DNA of 64,000 nucleotides from Escallonia rubra (GCA_033065855.1 JAVXUO010003001.1:868001-932000), one strand, 5' to 3'. Counted from the stretch's first letter, positions 25,170 through 39,329 are shown. The notes: generated from the sequence alone by a model not told the origin. Made by a program: numbers and translations.

Positions 25170-28100
25170 TTTACTAAAATATAAATACATGAAAAAAATG
25201 AAGAGTAGAAAAGTTAAAGCATATGAGACAAAAACACATGAAAAAGATTAAAACACGGTAAAAAGGGTAGCAATAAAAAATATCAACTACACAATGTTGG
25301 TAAAAGAAGTGGAAATAAAAAACAAAATATGACAAGAATACCATATCATTCAAAATACGTAGAAAATAACCGAAGGCCAAAATAAAACAGTTTACAACAA
25401 AATTTAAAGATTCAAAAACGATGAAGTGTGGAAAAGTGAAAGCATCTGAGGGAAAACACGTTCAAAATTGAAGAACGGCTATAAAAGTAAGTAAACCAAA
25501 ATAAAAAATGTAGGTAAAAGAAGTGAAAAGGAAAAACAGTATTTACCAAGATATCAAGTCCTTTAAAAACACGCACAAAAAAAAGGCAAGGACCAAAATA
25601 AAACAGTTTACAAAAATATAAAAATTTGAAAAAGATGAAGAGGAGCGAAAGCATACAATGCAAAAACACGTTAAGAAATGTCAAAGAATCGAAATGGAAA
25701 ACCAAAGTAAACAAAGAATAACAGTCATTTAAAAGTACTTAAAAAAATAAGCCATGGCCAAAATAAGACAATTTATTAAAAATATAAAGATTCAAAAAAG
25801 ATAAAGAGTGAAAAAGTGAACACGCCTATGCAGAAACATGTTTAAAAATTGGGGAACGATAAGAAAGTGCAAGTATTAAAAAAATCAACTACATAATATC
25901 GGTTAAAAAAGTGGGAAGGCAGAGAAAAATATACCAAGATACTAAAGTCACTTGAAACCAAGTAAAATACGCCAAGGGCAAAATAAAACAGTTTATCAAG
26001 TATAAAGATGAAAAGTAAAATGGCGGAAGCATATGAGGCGGAAAAACGTTGAAAAGTGGAGAAGGATGAAAACGAAGTAGCAAAAAACTAAAATACATGA
26101 GGATAAAAGAAGTGCAAAGGAAAAACAGCATATACAAAAAAATACCAAATCAATTGAAATACGTAGGGAAAAAAACGTTAACCAAAATAAAGCAGTTTAC
26201 TGTAAATATAAATATAAGGAGACTCAAAAGGATAATTGAAAGCGCCGATGACAAAAAACGTTAAAAAATTAAAAAGAAAGAAAGTTAGTAAAAAATCAAT
26301 TACATAATGTAGATAAAAGAAATGGAAAGGAAAACAAAATATACGAAGAATATTAAGTCATGTCAATAACATGTATAAACTAAGTCAAGGTTAAAAAATG
26401 AAAATATTTATTGAAAATATAAAGATTCGAAGAAGATGAGGAGTGAAAAAGTGAAAGAATATGAGGCCAAAACACCATAAAAGAAAGTTAAGCAATGATG
26501 AAAAAAGAAAGTAATAAAAAATAAAATACATTATATAGGTAAAAGAAGTGGAAAGAAAAAGCATTATATACAAAATATATCATTTAACGACACGTGAAAA
26601 ATAAGTTAAGGCTGAAATAAAACAGTTTACTAAAAATATAAAGATGAAGAGGATCAAAAGCGTCGAAGACAAAAACACGTTAAGAAATTGAAAAACGGTG
26701 ATAGAAAAATAATGTGGGTAAAAGAAGTGGCAAAGAAAAATAATTTGTATCAAGAATACTAAGTCGTTTGAAAGTTCGTAGAAAATAAGTCAAGACTAAC
26801 ATAAAACACGTTATTAAAAATATGAAGATTTGGAAAAACGAATAATTAAAACACATTATTAAAACACGTAATAAAAATATATATTAAATAATGTGGGTAA
26901 AAGAAATGCAACTGAAAAATAAGAATTACTAGAATACCAAATCATTTGCACACACGTAAAAAAATAAGCAATGGCCAAAATACAGTTAACTGAAAAGATA
27001 ATGATTTCAAAGGACGAAGAATGGAAAAGCGAAAGTGTAAAAGGTACAAACACCTTAAAAATTAAAGAACCGAGGAAAAATTAAAAACACAATATAAATA
27101 AAAGAAGTTGTAAGGAAAAGCAAAATATACCAAGAATATCAAGTCATTTCAAAGCATGTAAAAACTAAAATAAGGACAAAATAAAACATTTTAATAAAAA
27201 TATAAAGATTCCCAAAGATAAATAATAGACAAGTGAAAGAGTCAGAGGTATAAACACGTTAAAGATCGAAGAATGGTGAAAAAGAAGAGTAATAAAAAAT
27301 AAAGTGCATAAAGTAAATAAACGAAGTGATAAGGAAAAAGTAAAATATACTGTGAATACCTTGTATTTGGAAACATGAAAAAAAATTAGGCAAGGCCAAA
27401 AAAATATATTTACTTGAAGTATAAAGTTTAAAAATGATTAAGAGTGCAAAAGAAAAACATCTGAAGAAGAAACACATAGAAAAATTGAAGAACGACAAAA
27501 AAAAAAATAGTAAAAAGTCAACTACATTATATGCGTAAAATTAGTGGGAATGAAAAATAAAATATTCAAAAAAATACGAAGCCATTCGAAAACACTTAGA
27601 AAATAAGTCAAGGCCAAATTAAATAACCTACTGAAAAATATCGAGATTCGATAAAATGCAAGAGTAGAAAAACAAAATCGTCTGAGATACAAACACGTTA
27701 AAAATCGAAGAAATATGAAAAGGAGAAGTGCTAAAAAAAACTACATACAGTGGATACACGAAGTGGAAAGGTGAAATAAGATATGACAAGAATATTAAGT
27801 CATTTGAAAACATGAAGAAAATAAGTAATGGCAAAAAAAAAATGGTTTACTGAAAATATAAATATTTGGATAAGATGAAGAGCTGAAGAGCGAACCGTCT
27901 GAGACCAAAATACATTTAAAAGTTGAAGAACAACAAAATAAGAAAGTACAAAAAAAAAAAACATCTATAGAGTATGGGTAAAAGAAGAGGGAATTAAAAG
28001 TAAAATATTCGAAGGATACAGCGTCATTTGAAAACACGTAAAGACTAATACCAGAAAAATTAATTGTCGAACGAAATTATAAAGATTTGAAAAAGATGAG

Positions 28101-30830
28101 GAGGGGTAAAGCAAAAGAATACGAGTTCAAAACAACGTTAAAAAATAAAAATGGTGAAAAAAAGTAAAAAATAATAAAATACATCACGTGTGTCAAAAGA
28201 AGTAGAAAGCAAAGCAATCCGCACAACAAATATCAAATCAATTGAAAACACATAAAAATAAGCAAAGGCCAAAATTAAACGGTTTCCTCTAAGTATGAAG
28301 ATGAGGAAAAGATGAGGGGAACTGAAAGCATCAGAAACGAGAACACATTAAGAAATTGAAGAATGATGAAGAAAAAATTATTAAAAAATCAACTACATAA
28401 TGTGTGTAAAAGAAATGGTAAGAAAAAAACAAAATACCAAGAAAACTAAATCATTGAAAAAACAATAGAAACTAAGCAAATGTCAGAATAAAAAAATTCA
28501 CTAAAAACATCAAGATTCAAAAAAGTTGAGGAAATAAAAATGTAAGAGTATGAGGTAAACACACATTTTTAATTGAAGAACAGCGAAAAAAAAATAGTTA
28601 AAAACATATTACATAATGTGGATAAAAGAAGTAAAAACGAAATGTAAAATATACTAGGAAAATCATTTGAAAACACGTACAAAGTAAGCCAATGCCAAAA
28701 TAAATAAGTTTAATGAAAAAAGTAAAACAAATGAGATACATAATCTGAAATACATTTAAAAAATTGAGGAACTCTAAAAAAAAGTATTACAAAATCAACT
28801 ACATAATTTCGGTTAAAAAAGTGGAAAGGCAAAGCAAAATATACTAGGATACTATATCATTTGAAAAAAGGTAGAATAAGTCAAGGGTAAAATAAAACAA
28901 TTTATTAAAAGTATGCAAATTCAAAAAGACGAAAGGGTCTAAGGCAGAAACACGTTAAAAATGGAAAACAGTGAAAAAAATACATAATCTGGGGAAAAGA
29001 AGTGGAAAGGGAAAACAGTCTATACAAAAAAATACCAAATCAAATAAAACACGTGCAAAAAAATGAACAAGGACAAAATAAAGCAGTTTATTAGAAGTAT
29101 AAAGATGAAGCGAACAAAAAGGATTATAAAAAGCGTTAGTGATGGAAACACGTTAAGAAATTAAAAGAAAAAAGAAAGGCAATAAAAACATTAATATTAC
29201 AATATGGGTAAAAGTAGTGGGGAGGAAAAACAAAATAAACGAAGAATATTAAGCCATTTAAAAACATGTATAAAATAAGCCAAGGTCAAATAAAAAAGTT
29301 TACTGAAAATATAAAGACTCAAAAAAGACGATGAGTGTAAAAAGCGAAAGAAAAAAATTTAACAACGATAAAAAAAAAGTAGTAAAAAAGTAAAAAACAT
29401 CATATGGGTAAAAGAAGTGGAAAGGAAAAGCATTATATACAAAAAAAATATCATTTAAAGAGATGTGAAAAGTAAGTTAAGGCCAAAATAAAACAGTTTA
29501 TTAAAAATATAAAGATGAAAAAAAAATCAAAAGCGTTGGAGATAGAAACATGAAAAAGAAATTAAAGAATGATGAAAAAAAGTAATAAAAAAATTCAACT
29601 GCATAATGTGGGTAAAAGACGTGGCAAAGAAAAAAATATACCAAGAATACTAAGTCATTTAAAAATTCGTAGAAAATAAATCAAGGCTAATATAACCATT
29701 TATTAAAAATATAAGGATTTGAAAATGATGACGAGTGGAAAGCTGAAAGCGTCTGAGATATAAACATGTTAAAAATCGAAGAACCGTGAAAGAGAAAAGT
29801 AATAAAAAAGTCAAGTACATAATTTGGAAAAATGTGATAAGGAAAAGCAAAATCAAAATATACCAAGAATACAAAGTTATCTAAAAATAGGTAGGAAATA
29901 AGCCAAGACCAAAATTAAAACAGTACACTCGAAATATGAAGTCTAGGAAGAGATGGAGTGAAAAAAAGGAAAACGTCTAACGCTGAAACATATCAAAATA
30001 TTAAAGAATGACTAATAAAGTAGTAAATAGTAATAAACAGTCAACTATATAACAAGGATAAAAGAAGTGAGCGGCAAATTATAATATGAAGAAGTTATGA
30101 AGCATCACAAAAAGTAATAAGTAATGGACATTTAATATGATATCTAGAAATAAAAAGAAAAATAAGAAACATTTTATCAAATAAAGGGAAAGCATTGAGA
30201 TTCAAACAGGTTAATAATAGAAGAACAGTGAAAAATAAAGTAATAAAAAAACCAGCTACATAACGTGGGTAAAAGAAGTGAAAAGGAAAAACATACTATA
30301 CCACGAATAAATAGTCATTTAAAAACACCCTTGAAAACAAGGCAATATCAAAATAAAAAAAAGTAGAGTCGAAATATGAAGTTTCGGAAAAGATGAAGAG
30401 TAATAAAACCAAAAACTTATGAGGGAGAAACACGTTAAAAATATTGAAGAATGCTTTAAAAAGTAGAAATAGGCAATCAACTATATAACGAGGTTAAAAG
30501 AAGTGTCGAAGCAAAAATGTAATATGAAGAAGTTATGAAGCATCACAAAAAGTAATACCAGAATGAACATTTAATAGGATATGTACAAACAAGAAGAGAA
30601 CTAAGAAATGTTATATCAAATAAAGGAAAATAAGTCAATTAAATATTAGATATGACATACAAAAATATAAAAACTAAAGAAGACAAAAAGATGGCATTAT
30701 TTTAACAAAACTAACAGTGGTGGAGAACTGATATTTTAACAAAACTAACAGTGATGGCAATACATATCTCGGACCACCCCTGCCTAGGTGAAAAATCCCA
30801 CATTTCCCAAATTCTTCCAGCTTGCAAAAT
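25170..30830 (+). repeat. Satellite higher-order unit B, about 5.65 kb
   Basis: Starts in a monomer with GAAGAGTAGAAAAGTTAAAG (about 25199) and ends in a non-satellite tail: TACATATCTCGGACCAC … CATTTCCCAAATTCTTCC … CTTGCAAAAT (about 30760-30830). Monomer order and private variants match unit C with an offset of about 5.65-5.7 kb, e.g. AATACATGAGGATAAAAGAA at about 26092 and 31801. Confidence 0.85.
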
Positions 30831-33800
30831 ATAAATATATGAAAAAAAAATGAAGAGTAGAAAAGTGAAAGCATATGAGACAAAAACACATGAAAAAGAT
30901 TAAAACACGGTAAAAAGGATAGCAATAAAAAATATCAACTACACAATGTTGGTAAAAGAAGTGGAAATAAAAAACAAGATATGACAAGAATACCATATCA
31001 TTCGAAATACGTAGAAAATAACCGAAGGCCAAAATAAAACAGTTTACAACAAAATTTAAAGATTCAAAACGATCAAGTGTGGAAAAGTGAAAGCATTTGA
31101 GGGAGAAACACGTTCAAAATTGAAGAACGGCTAGAAAAGTAAGTAAAGCAAAATAAAAAATGTAGGTAAAAGAAGTGAAAAGGAAAAGCAGTCTTTACCA
31201 AGATATCAAGTCATTTAAAAACACACATACACACACAAAAAGGCAAGGACCAAAATAAAATAGTTTACTAAAAATATAAAAATTTGAAAAAGATGAAGAG
31301 GAGCGAAAGCATATGATGCAAAAACACGTTAACAAATTGAAGAACGATAAAAGATAATAAGTGATAAGACTATAACTACATAATGTGAGTCAAAGAATCG
31401 GAATGGAAAACCAAAGTAAACAGAGAATACCAAGTCATTTAAAAATACTTAAAAAAATAAGCCATGGCCAAAATAAGACAATTTATTAAAAATATAAAGA
31501 TTCAAAAAAAGATAAAGAGTGGAAAAGCAAACGCTCCTGATGTGGAAACATGTTAAAAATTGGGGAACGACAAAAAAGTGAAAGTATTAAAAAATCAACT
31601 ACATAATATTGGTTAAAAAGGTGGGAAAGCAGAGCAAAATATACCAAGATATTAAAGTCACTTGAAACCCAGTAAAATAAACCAAGGGCAAAATAAAACA
31701 GTTTATCAAGTACAAAGATGAAAAGTAAAATGGCAGAAGCGTATGAAGCGGAAACACGTTGAAAATGGAGAAGGATAAAAACAAAGTAACAAAAAACTAA
31801 AATACATGAGGATAAAAGAAGTGCAAAGGAAAAACAGTCTATACAAAAAAATACCAAATCAATTGAAATACGTGGGGAAAAAAAAGTTAAGACCAAAATA
31901 GAGCAGTTCACTGTAAATATAAATATAAGGAGAAGTCAAAGGATAATTGAAAGCGCCGGTGACAAAAAATGTTAAAATTTTAAAAAGAAAGAAAGCCAAT
32001 AAAAAACCAATTACATAATGCAGATAAAAGAAATGGAAAGGAAAACATCATATACGACGAATATTAAGTCATTTCAATAACATGTATAAACTAAGTCAAG
32101 GTTAAAAAAATGAAAATATTTACTAAAAATATAAAGATTCGAAGAAGATGAGGAGTGAAAAAGTGAAAGAATATGAGGCCGAAACACCATAAAAGAAAGT
32201 TAAGCAATGAAGAAAAAAGAAAGTAATAAAAAATAAAATACATTATATAGCTAAAAGAAGTGGAAAGAAAAAGCATTATATACAAAATATATCATTTAAA
32301 GACACGTGAAAAATAAGTTAAGGCTGAAATAAAACAGTTTACTAAAAATATAAACATGAAAAGAATCAAAAGCGTCGAAGACAAAAAAAGGTTAAGAAAT
32401 TGAAAAACGGTGATAAAAAAAATAATGTGGGTAAAAGAAGTGGCAAAGAAAAATAATTTGTATCAAGAATACTAAGTCATTTGAAAGTTCGTAGAAAATA
32501 AGTCCAGACTAACATAAAACACATTATTAAAAATATAAAGATTGGAAAAACGAAAAACAAGTAATAAAAAATATATTAAATAATGGGGGTAAAAGAAATG
32601 CAACTGAAAAGTAAGAATTACTATTACTAGAATACCAAGTCATTTGCACACGTAAAAAATAAGCAATGGCAAAAATAAAACAGTTAACTGAAAAGATAAT
32701 GATTTCAAAGGACGGTGAGTGGAAAAGCGAAAGTGTAAAAGGTACAAACACGTTAAAAATTAAAGAACGGAGGAAAAATTACAAACACAATATAAATAAA
32801 AGAAGTTGTAAGGAAAAACAAAATATACCAAGAATATCAAGTCATTTCAAAGCATGTAAAAACTAAAATAACGACAAAATAAAACATTTTAATAGAAATA
32901 TAAAAATTCCCAAAGATAAATAATAGACAATTGAAAGAGTCAGAGGTATAAACTTGTTAAAGATCGAAGAATGGTGAAAAAGAAGAGTAATAAAAAATAA
33001 AGTGCATAAAGTAAATAAAAGAAGTGATAAGGAAAAGCAAAATATACTACGAATACCGTGTATTTGGAAACATTAAAATATATTAAACAAGGCCAAAAAA
33101 AATAGTTTACTTGAAGTATAAAGATTTAAAAATGATCAAGAGTGCAAAAGAAAAAGCATCTGAGGAAGAAACACGTTGAAAAATTGAAGAACGACAAAAC
33201 AATTTAGTAAAAAGTCAACTACATTTTATGCGTAAAATAAGTGGGAATGAAAAATAAAATATTCCAAAAATACCGAGATTCGATAAAGTGCAAGTGTAGA
33301 AAAATAAAATCATATGAGATACAAACACGTTAAAAATTGAAGAAATATGAAAAGGAGAAATGCTAAAAAAAACTACATACTGTGGATACACGAAGTGGAA
33401 AGGTGAAATAAAATATGACAAGAATATGAAGTCAATTGAAAACACGAAGAAAATAAATCAACGCATAAAAAAATGGTTTACTGAAAATATAAATATTTGG
33501 ATAAGATGAAGAGCTGAAAAGCGAACAGTCTGAGACCAAAATACTTTTGAAAGTTGAAGAACAGCGAAATAAGAAAGTAAAAATAAAATAAAATCATCTA
33601 TAGAGTATGGGTAAAAGAAGAGGGAATGAAAAGTAAAATATACGAAGGATACCAAGTCATTTGAAAACACGTAAAGACTAATACCAGAAAAATAAAAATG
33701 TCTAATGAAAATATAAAGATTTGAAAAAGATGAGGAGGGGTAAAGCGAAAGAATACGAGATAAAAACACGTTAAAAAATAAAAATGGTGGAAAAAAGTAA

Positions 33801-36462
33801 AAAATAATAAAATACATCATGTGTGTAAAAAGAAGTAGAAAGCAAAGCAATACACACAACAAATATCAAATCAATTGAAAACACATAAAAATAAGCAAAG
33901 GCCAAAGTTAAACAGATTACTCTAAATATGAAGATGAGGGGAACTGAAAGCATCAAAAACGGGAACACATTAAGAAATTGAAGAATGATGAAGAAAAAAA
34001 ATTATTAAAAAATCAACTACATAATGCGTGTAAAAGAAATGGTAAGAAAAAACAAAATATACCAAGAAAACTAAATCATTGAAAAAACAATAGAAACTAA
34101 GCAAATATAAAAATTCACTAAAAAAAATTCAGAATAAAAAAATTCACTAAAAACATCAAGATTCAAAAAAGTTGAGGAAATAAAAATGTAAGAGTATGAG
34201 GTAAACACACATTTTTAATTGAAGAACAGCGAAAAAAATTAGTAAAAAACATATTACATAATGTGGATAAAAGAAGTGAAAACAAAATTTAAAATATACT
34301 AGGAAAATCATTTGAAAACACGTAGAAAGTAAGCTAATGCCAAAATAAATAGGTTTAATGAAAAAAGTAAAACAAAGGAGATACATAATCTAAAACACAT
34401 TTAAAAAATTGAGGAACTTTTAAAAAAAAAATTTACAAAATCAACTACATAATTTCGGTTAAAAAGGTGGAAAGGCATAGCAAAATATACTAGGATACTA
34501 AGTCATTTCAAAACAAGTAAAATAAGTCAAGGGCAAAATAAAATAATTTATTAAAAGTATACAGATTCAAAAAGACGAAAGCGTATGAGGCAGAAACATG
34601 TTAAAAATGGAGAACATTGAAAAAAGAAAGTAATAAAAGATTACAAAATGTGGGGAAAAGAAGTTGAAAGGGAAAACAGTCTATACAAAAAATATCAAAT
34701 CAATTAAAACATGTACAAAACAAAAAGGAACAAAACCAAAATAAAACAGTTTATTGTAAGTATAAAGATGAAGAGAATCAAAAGGATTATAAAAAGCGTT
34801 AGTGATAGAAACACGTTAAGAAAATAAAAGAAAAAAGAAAGGCAATAAAAACATTAATTATACAATATGGGTAAAAGTAGTGGGGATGCAAAACAAAATA
34901 AACGAAGAATATTAAGCCATTTAAAAACATGTATAAAATAAGCCAAGGTCAAATAAAAAAGTTTACTGAAAATATAAAGACTCGAAAAAGACGATGAGTG
35001 TAAAAAGCGAAAGAATATGAGGACGAAACACCATAAAGAAAATTTTAACAACGATGAAAAAAAATGTAGTAAAAAAGTAAAATACATCATATGGGTAAAA
35101 GAAGTGGAAAGGAAAAGCATTATATACAAAAAAATATATCATTTAAAGAGATGTAAAAAGTAAGTTAATGCCAAAATAAAACATTTTATTAAAAATATAA
35201 AGATGAAAAAAAAATCAAAAGCGTTGGAAGCAGAAACATGCAAAGAAATTAAATTATGATAAAAAAAGTAATAAACAAATTCAACTGCATAATGTGGGTA
35301 AAAGACGTGGCAAAGAAAAAAATATATCAAGAATACTAAGTCATTTGAAAATTCATAGAAAATAAATCAAGGCTAATACAACCATTTATTAAAAATATAA
35401 AGATTTGAAAATGATGACGAGTGGAAAATTGAAAGCGTCTGAGATATAAACATATTAAAAATCGAAGAACCGTGAAAGAGAAAAGTAATAAAAAAGTAAA
35501 CTACATAATTTGGGTGATAAGGAAAAGCAAAATATACCAAGAATACAAAGTTATCTAAAAACAGGGGAAATAAGCCAAGACCAAAGTTAAAACAGTACAC
35601 TCGAAATATGAAGTCTTGGAAGAGATGGAGTGAAAAAAAGGAAAACGTCTAACGCTGAAACAAGTCAAAATATTGAAGAATGATTTAAAAAGTAGTAATA
35701 AACAATCAATTGAATAACGAGGATAAAAGAAGTGGAGAGGCAAAATGTAATACAAAAAGTAATACAAAATGGACATTAAATATGATATTTAGAAATAAAA
35801 AGAAAAATAAGAAACATTTTATCAAATAAAGGGAAAGCATTGAGATTCAAACAAGTTAATAATAGAAGAACAGTGAAAAAGAAAGTAATAAAAAAACCAG
35901 CTACATAACGTGGGTAAAAGAAGTGGAAAGGAAAAACATAATACACCACGAATAAACAGTCATTTAAAAACACCCTAGAAAACAAGCCAATATCAAAATA
36001 AAAAAAATAAAGTCGAAATATGAAGTTTCGGAAAAGATGAAGAGTTATAAAACTAAAAACTTATGAGGGTGAAACACGTTAAAAATATTGAAGAATGCTT
36101 CAAAAGGTAGTAATAGACAATCAACTATATAATGACGTTAAAATAAGTGTAGAGGCAAAATGTAATATGAAGAAGTTATAAAGCATCACAGAAAGTAATA
36201 CCGGAATGAACATTTAATATGATATGTACAAACAAGAAGAGGATTGAGAAATGTTATATCAAATAAAGGAAAATAAGCCAATTAAATATTAGATATGATG
36301 TACAAAAATATAAAAACTAAAGAAGACAAAAAGATGGCAATAGTTTAACAAAACTAACCGTGGCTGATATATTTTTTTTCCTACGATGTACGTCCTTCTC
36401 CACTTCCCTAGATAGAATACATATCTCGGACCACATTTCCCAAATTCTTCCGGCTTGCAAAA
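30831..36462 (+). repeat. Satellite higher-order unit C, about 5.63 kb
   Basis: A direct tandem duplicate of unit B. It begins mid-monomer directly after the tail of B and ends with the same tail phrase (TACATATCTCGGACCAC, CATTTCCCAAATTCTTCC, CTTGCAAAAT, about 36419-36462). B and C are far more alike than adjacent monomers within either, so the whole unit was duplicated as a block. Confidence 0.85.
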
Positions 36463-37861
36463 TCTAATCTATATATTTTTTATTCCAAAGAATCAAGGTT
36501 TTTTTTTATTCCCTCAGAAAGCATTTCCAACATATGGAACATCCAATGGTGCATCCATTAAGTACTAAAGGGATAAACTAACGAATTTGCTTAAATGTAA
36601 ATTCACAGATAAACTATTGAAAAGTGTTCTTTTGCCAATTGTTTATTCAAAATGCATTGTTGCATAGGACTCGCTTGCACACATACACGCACGGCACGTA
36701 TACATGTCAACAAAAGCATCAAATTCCAAACAACTTCTTGGGGGGAAATTCGATCATGAACTCCAACCGCTAGAAAACCCCAAATCTACAGGTGTTATCT
36801 TGGGGGCATGCGCACAAGCAAATCAGCCCTACCATTGAATAATCTTGAATTGAGACAGAGAGAATGTAAAAACAAGAAATCACCTTGTCTTCCATCTGGT
36901 GCTCTGTTGCGATTGCCGCGGTTGAGTCTCTGTAGCATATCGGTGAACTGAAGACGTGGCCATGGTTAACTTGCTGGTTCGGTAATGAAGTTATGTGGGA
37001 TTAATTGGCCAGAATTGGAACGGGGGAACAGAGAGAGAAAGAGGGAATTCCTGAATCTTGAATCACATCTGACATCCTTTCTTGAAATCAGGAACGAACA
37101 GACAAATCAACTACCAAAGAAACGCAAAACCCTTGGTTCCAAGTCGGGTCAAATTAACTACCAAAGAGAGCAGCAATTACAAATCAGTCATTACTGCAAT
37201 ATTAGACGGTGAACATCACCAAGTTCAATAATCTTGAATTGAGACAGAGAGAATGTAGAAATAAGAAATCACCTTCTCTGCTGCGGTTGCCATGAGGGAG
37301 AGAGGGGGAAAGAAAGAGACAATTTAGAGAGAGAAAGCGAGGAATTTGCAGAGAGAGAAGGTCAATGGCGGGTTAATGCTTCTGAATAGAGAGAGAGAGA
37401 GAGGGGGGGAGGGGGAACAGAGAGAGAAATTGAAACAGAGGAACAGAGAGCGAAACTGCTGGTTTGGTTCTTGAAATCTTGAATAACGTTTCACATCCTT
37501 TCTCAACAAGGATTCACGCCTCTTATATAGAGAGGGTGTCTACAAATTTAATGTTTAAGCGGTAAACTGGAAAAGAATTGCCAGGAGAGAGAGAGAGAGG
37601 GGGAAGAAAGAGAGATTATAGAGAGACGAAGCGAGAGAATTCTGGAGGGAGAAAGCGAATGGGGGGATATAGCGAGACAGAGGGGCACTTTGAGCGGAAA
37701 ACTTAAAAAGAACTGAAGAGTATCGCTAATCTTCGAGTAAATAAAAAGCAACTCTGCCGGTCAAAAAGATAAAAAGATATTCTTACTAACAAGAACCAGA
37801 CGGCTTAAAAGGCTAACCGGCCGATTTAAACGAAAAGCGGCCATTTTTTTCCTCCTCCGTA
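36463..37861. other. Intergenic segment with GA-rich microsatellites and a short direct repeat
   Basis: No gene recognised. The phrase AATCTTGAATTGAGACAGAG plus following bases occurs at about 36840 and 37230 in direct orientation. Several (GA)n tracts lie at 37300-37690. The open frames on either strand are short and low-complexity. Confidence 0.5.
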
Positions 37862-37871
37862 ATTTATCTTT

Positions 37872-39233
37872 GGATCAATTACACATAAAACCCTATAATT
37901 TGAGGGTTTGTGTGCATTTTACCTTACTATTTTAATTTTGGCGCAATTCACCTCACTGTTCATTAATTTGTGTTCAATTTACCAATTGACGGTTTGGATT
38001 CCAATTTTTTGGACAATCGTCAATCTTTTAGGGATAAAATGGTCACTTCAACTTCTTTTTCACATGTTGGCAGCCACGTCATCGCTATTAACCAATAAAT
38101 GGTTTACACACGGAAACCAATTCTGTGCCCTTTCATCTTCATGTTCAAAATTCAATTGACCACGACCATATATACACCTAACCCACGACTGCCGCCACCA
38201 CCAACAAACCAATACCGCCATTAACCTACTTCTGTCGCCACCACCAACACATTAACAATCAAAACCCCCTTCCATCTCTCCAACACCGACACCATCATTA
38301 AAGCCACTTTGCCGCCGCGACTAACACCATACCCACTTCTACCGCCGCGGCCAATACCACCATTAAAGCCATTCTACCAATCGTATAGCTTCAACTTCAT
38401 AGAAAGTGAGGGTGGAGAGAGAAAAGGGATCTGGCACATAAAGCAAGCGCCACCACCGCGACTGTGTATTCTGCGTCACCACCGCCACTAGCTTCAAACA
38501 CCTCTCTCTCTTCCCCCCCCCCCCTCTCTCCCAATTTGGCAGAGTTCTTGATGACATGATTTTTAGAGGTTCAAATGTGGAGCAGTTACCGACGCCGATG
38601 ATGTCGGAGATGAAGATCTGCCACTATATAGTTCGCAGGACCACGATAGATCAAGAGTGATCTAGATCCAAGATGGATTTTTAGGGTTGAATCCAAAGTT
38701 TGTGGGTGGTTGTTATCTTTATATGGTTGTGGTTATGGTAGGTGGTACTGTGGTCTGTCATATAGGGGTTCATCGGTGGCAGTGGTGGGGATTTGATTTG
38801 CTTGTGGTGGTTGTGGATTGTGAGGTTTCGTGCTTGCTGGCGGCGACACAATTGTGTGTGGTGTTGGTGGTGGTGGCATCGAAGTGGGTGCGGTGGTGGT
38901 GCTTTTCGGGTGTGTGAATATGCAGCGAGAGAGAGAGAGAGAGGTGTGATGGGGGTGGCTGGGTACGGTGGTGATGGGGATTAAAGGTTTAGGTGGGGTT
39001 GGGGGCTAGGGTGTGTATTGAGAAAAGGTGAGATGACTTGGCCAAAAAAGGGAGCTAAAATGACAATTTTACCCTTGAAAGATTAACGGGCGTCCAAGAA
39101 ATTGGACTCCAAACCGTCAATTGGTAAATTGAGCACAAATTAATGAACAGTGAGGTGAATTGCGCCAAAATTAAAATAGTAAGGTGAAATGCGCACAAAC
39201 CCTCAAACTATAGGGTTTTATGTGTAATTGATC
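37872..39233. mobile_element. MULE-type non-autonomous element with about 170-bp inverted repeats
   Basis: The left arm (37872 to about 38042) and right arm (about 39062-39233) are near-perfect inverted copies: GGATCAATTACACATAAAAC outward, AATTTGTG and GACGGTTTGGA inward. A 10-bp direct repeat ATTTATCTTT flanks it (37862-37871 and 39234-39243). Long terminal inverted repeats with a 9-11-bp duplication are typical of Mutator-like elements. The interior (about 38160-39050) is unlike its surroundings, with CCACCACC/GGTGGTGG-rich tracts and CT/GA runs. No transposase is present; captured genic DNA is possible. Confidence 0.87.
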
Positions 39234-39329
39234 ATTTATCTTTAAACTACTTCTAAGAGGAAAAGAATACATTTTTAGTTCAGATAAAGTGATTAATACA
39301 AATTCAGCAGAACTCATAATCATGACCAA

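Larger units (their letters stand above)
10725..36462 (+). repeat. Purine-rich complex satellite domain, about 210-220-bp monomer
   Basis: Over 25 kb is built from head-to-tail copies of one degenerate monomer. In order it contains TACATAATGTGGGTAAAAGA, AGTGGAAAGGAAAAGCAAAA, TATACCAAGAATACCAAGTC, ATTTGAAAACACGTAGAAAA, TAAGCCAAGGCCAAAATAAA, ACAGTTTACTGAAAATATAA, AGATTCGAAAAAGATGAAGA, GTGGAAAAGCGAAAGCGTAT, GAGGCAGAAACACGTTAAAA and TTGAAGAACGGTG plus an A-rich link. Successive ACATAATG-type landmarks fall near 13071, 13292, 13511, 13911, 14113, 14323 and 14525. Indels and substitutions are frequent between neighbours. Purines dominate the plus strand throughout. Minus-strand frames are long only because stop complements (TTA, CTA, TCA) are rare on the plus strand. 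Estimated more than 100 copies. Confidence 0.93.

Noticed and set aside
12457-36000. Dozens of minus-strand open frames of 60-140 codons with Phe/Tyr/Leu-rich, membrane-like translations (recurring FFYPHYVV and ILALAYF)
   Set aside because: They track the satellite monomer. Stop codons on the minus strand need TTA, CTA or TCA on the plus strand, which are rare in purine-rich DNA. No start context, splice sites or frame conservation between copies.
38160-39050. Small Val/Trp/Cys-rich and Pro-rich frames inside the MULE-like element
   Set aside because: Products of GGTGGT/CCACCA tracts. Low complexity, no known domain.
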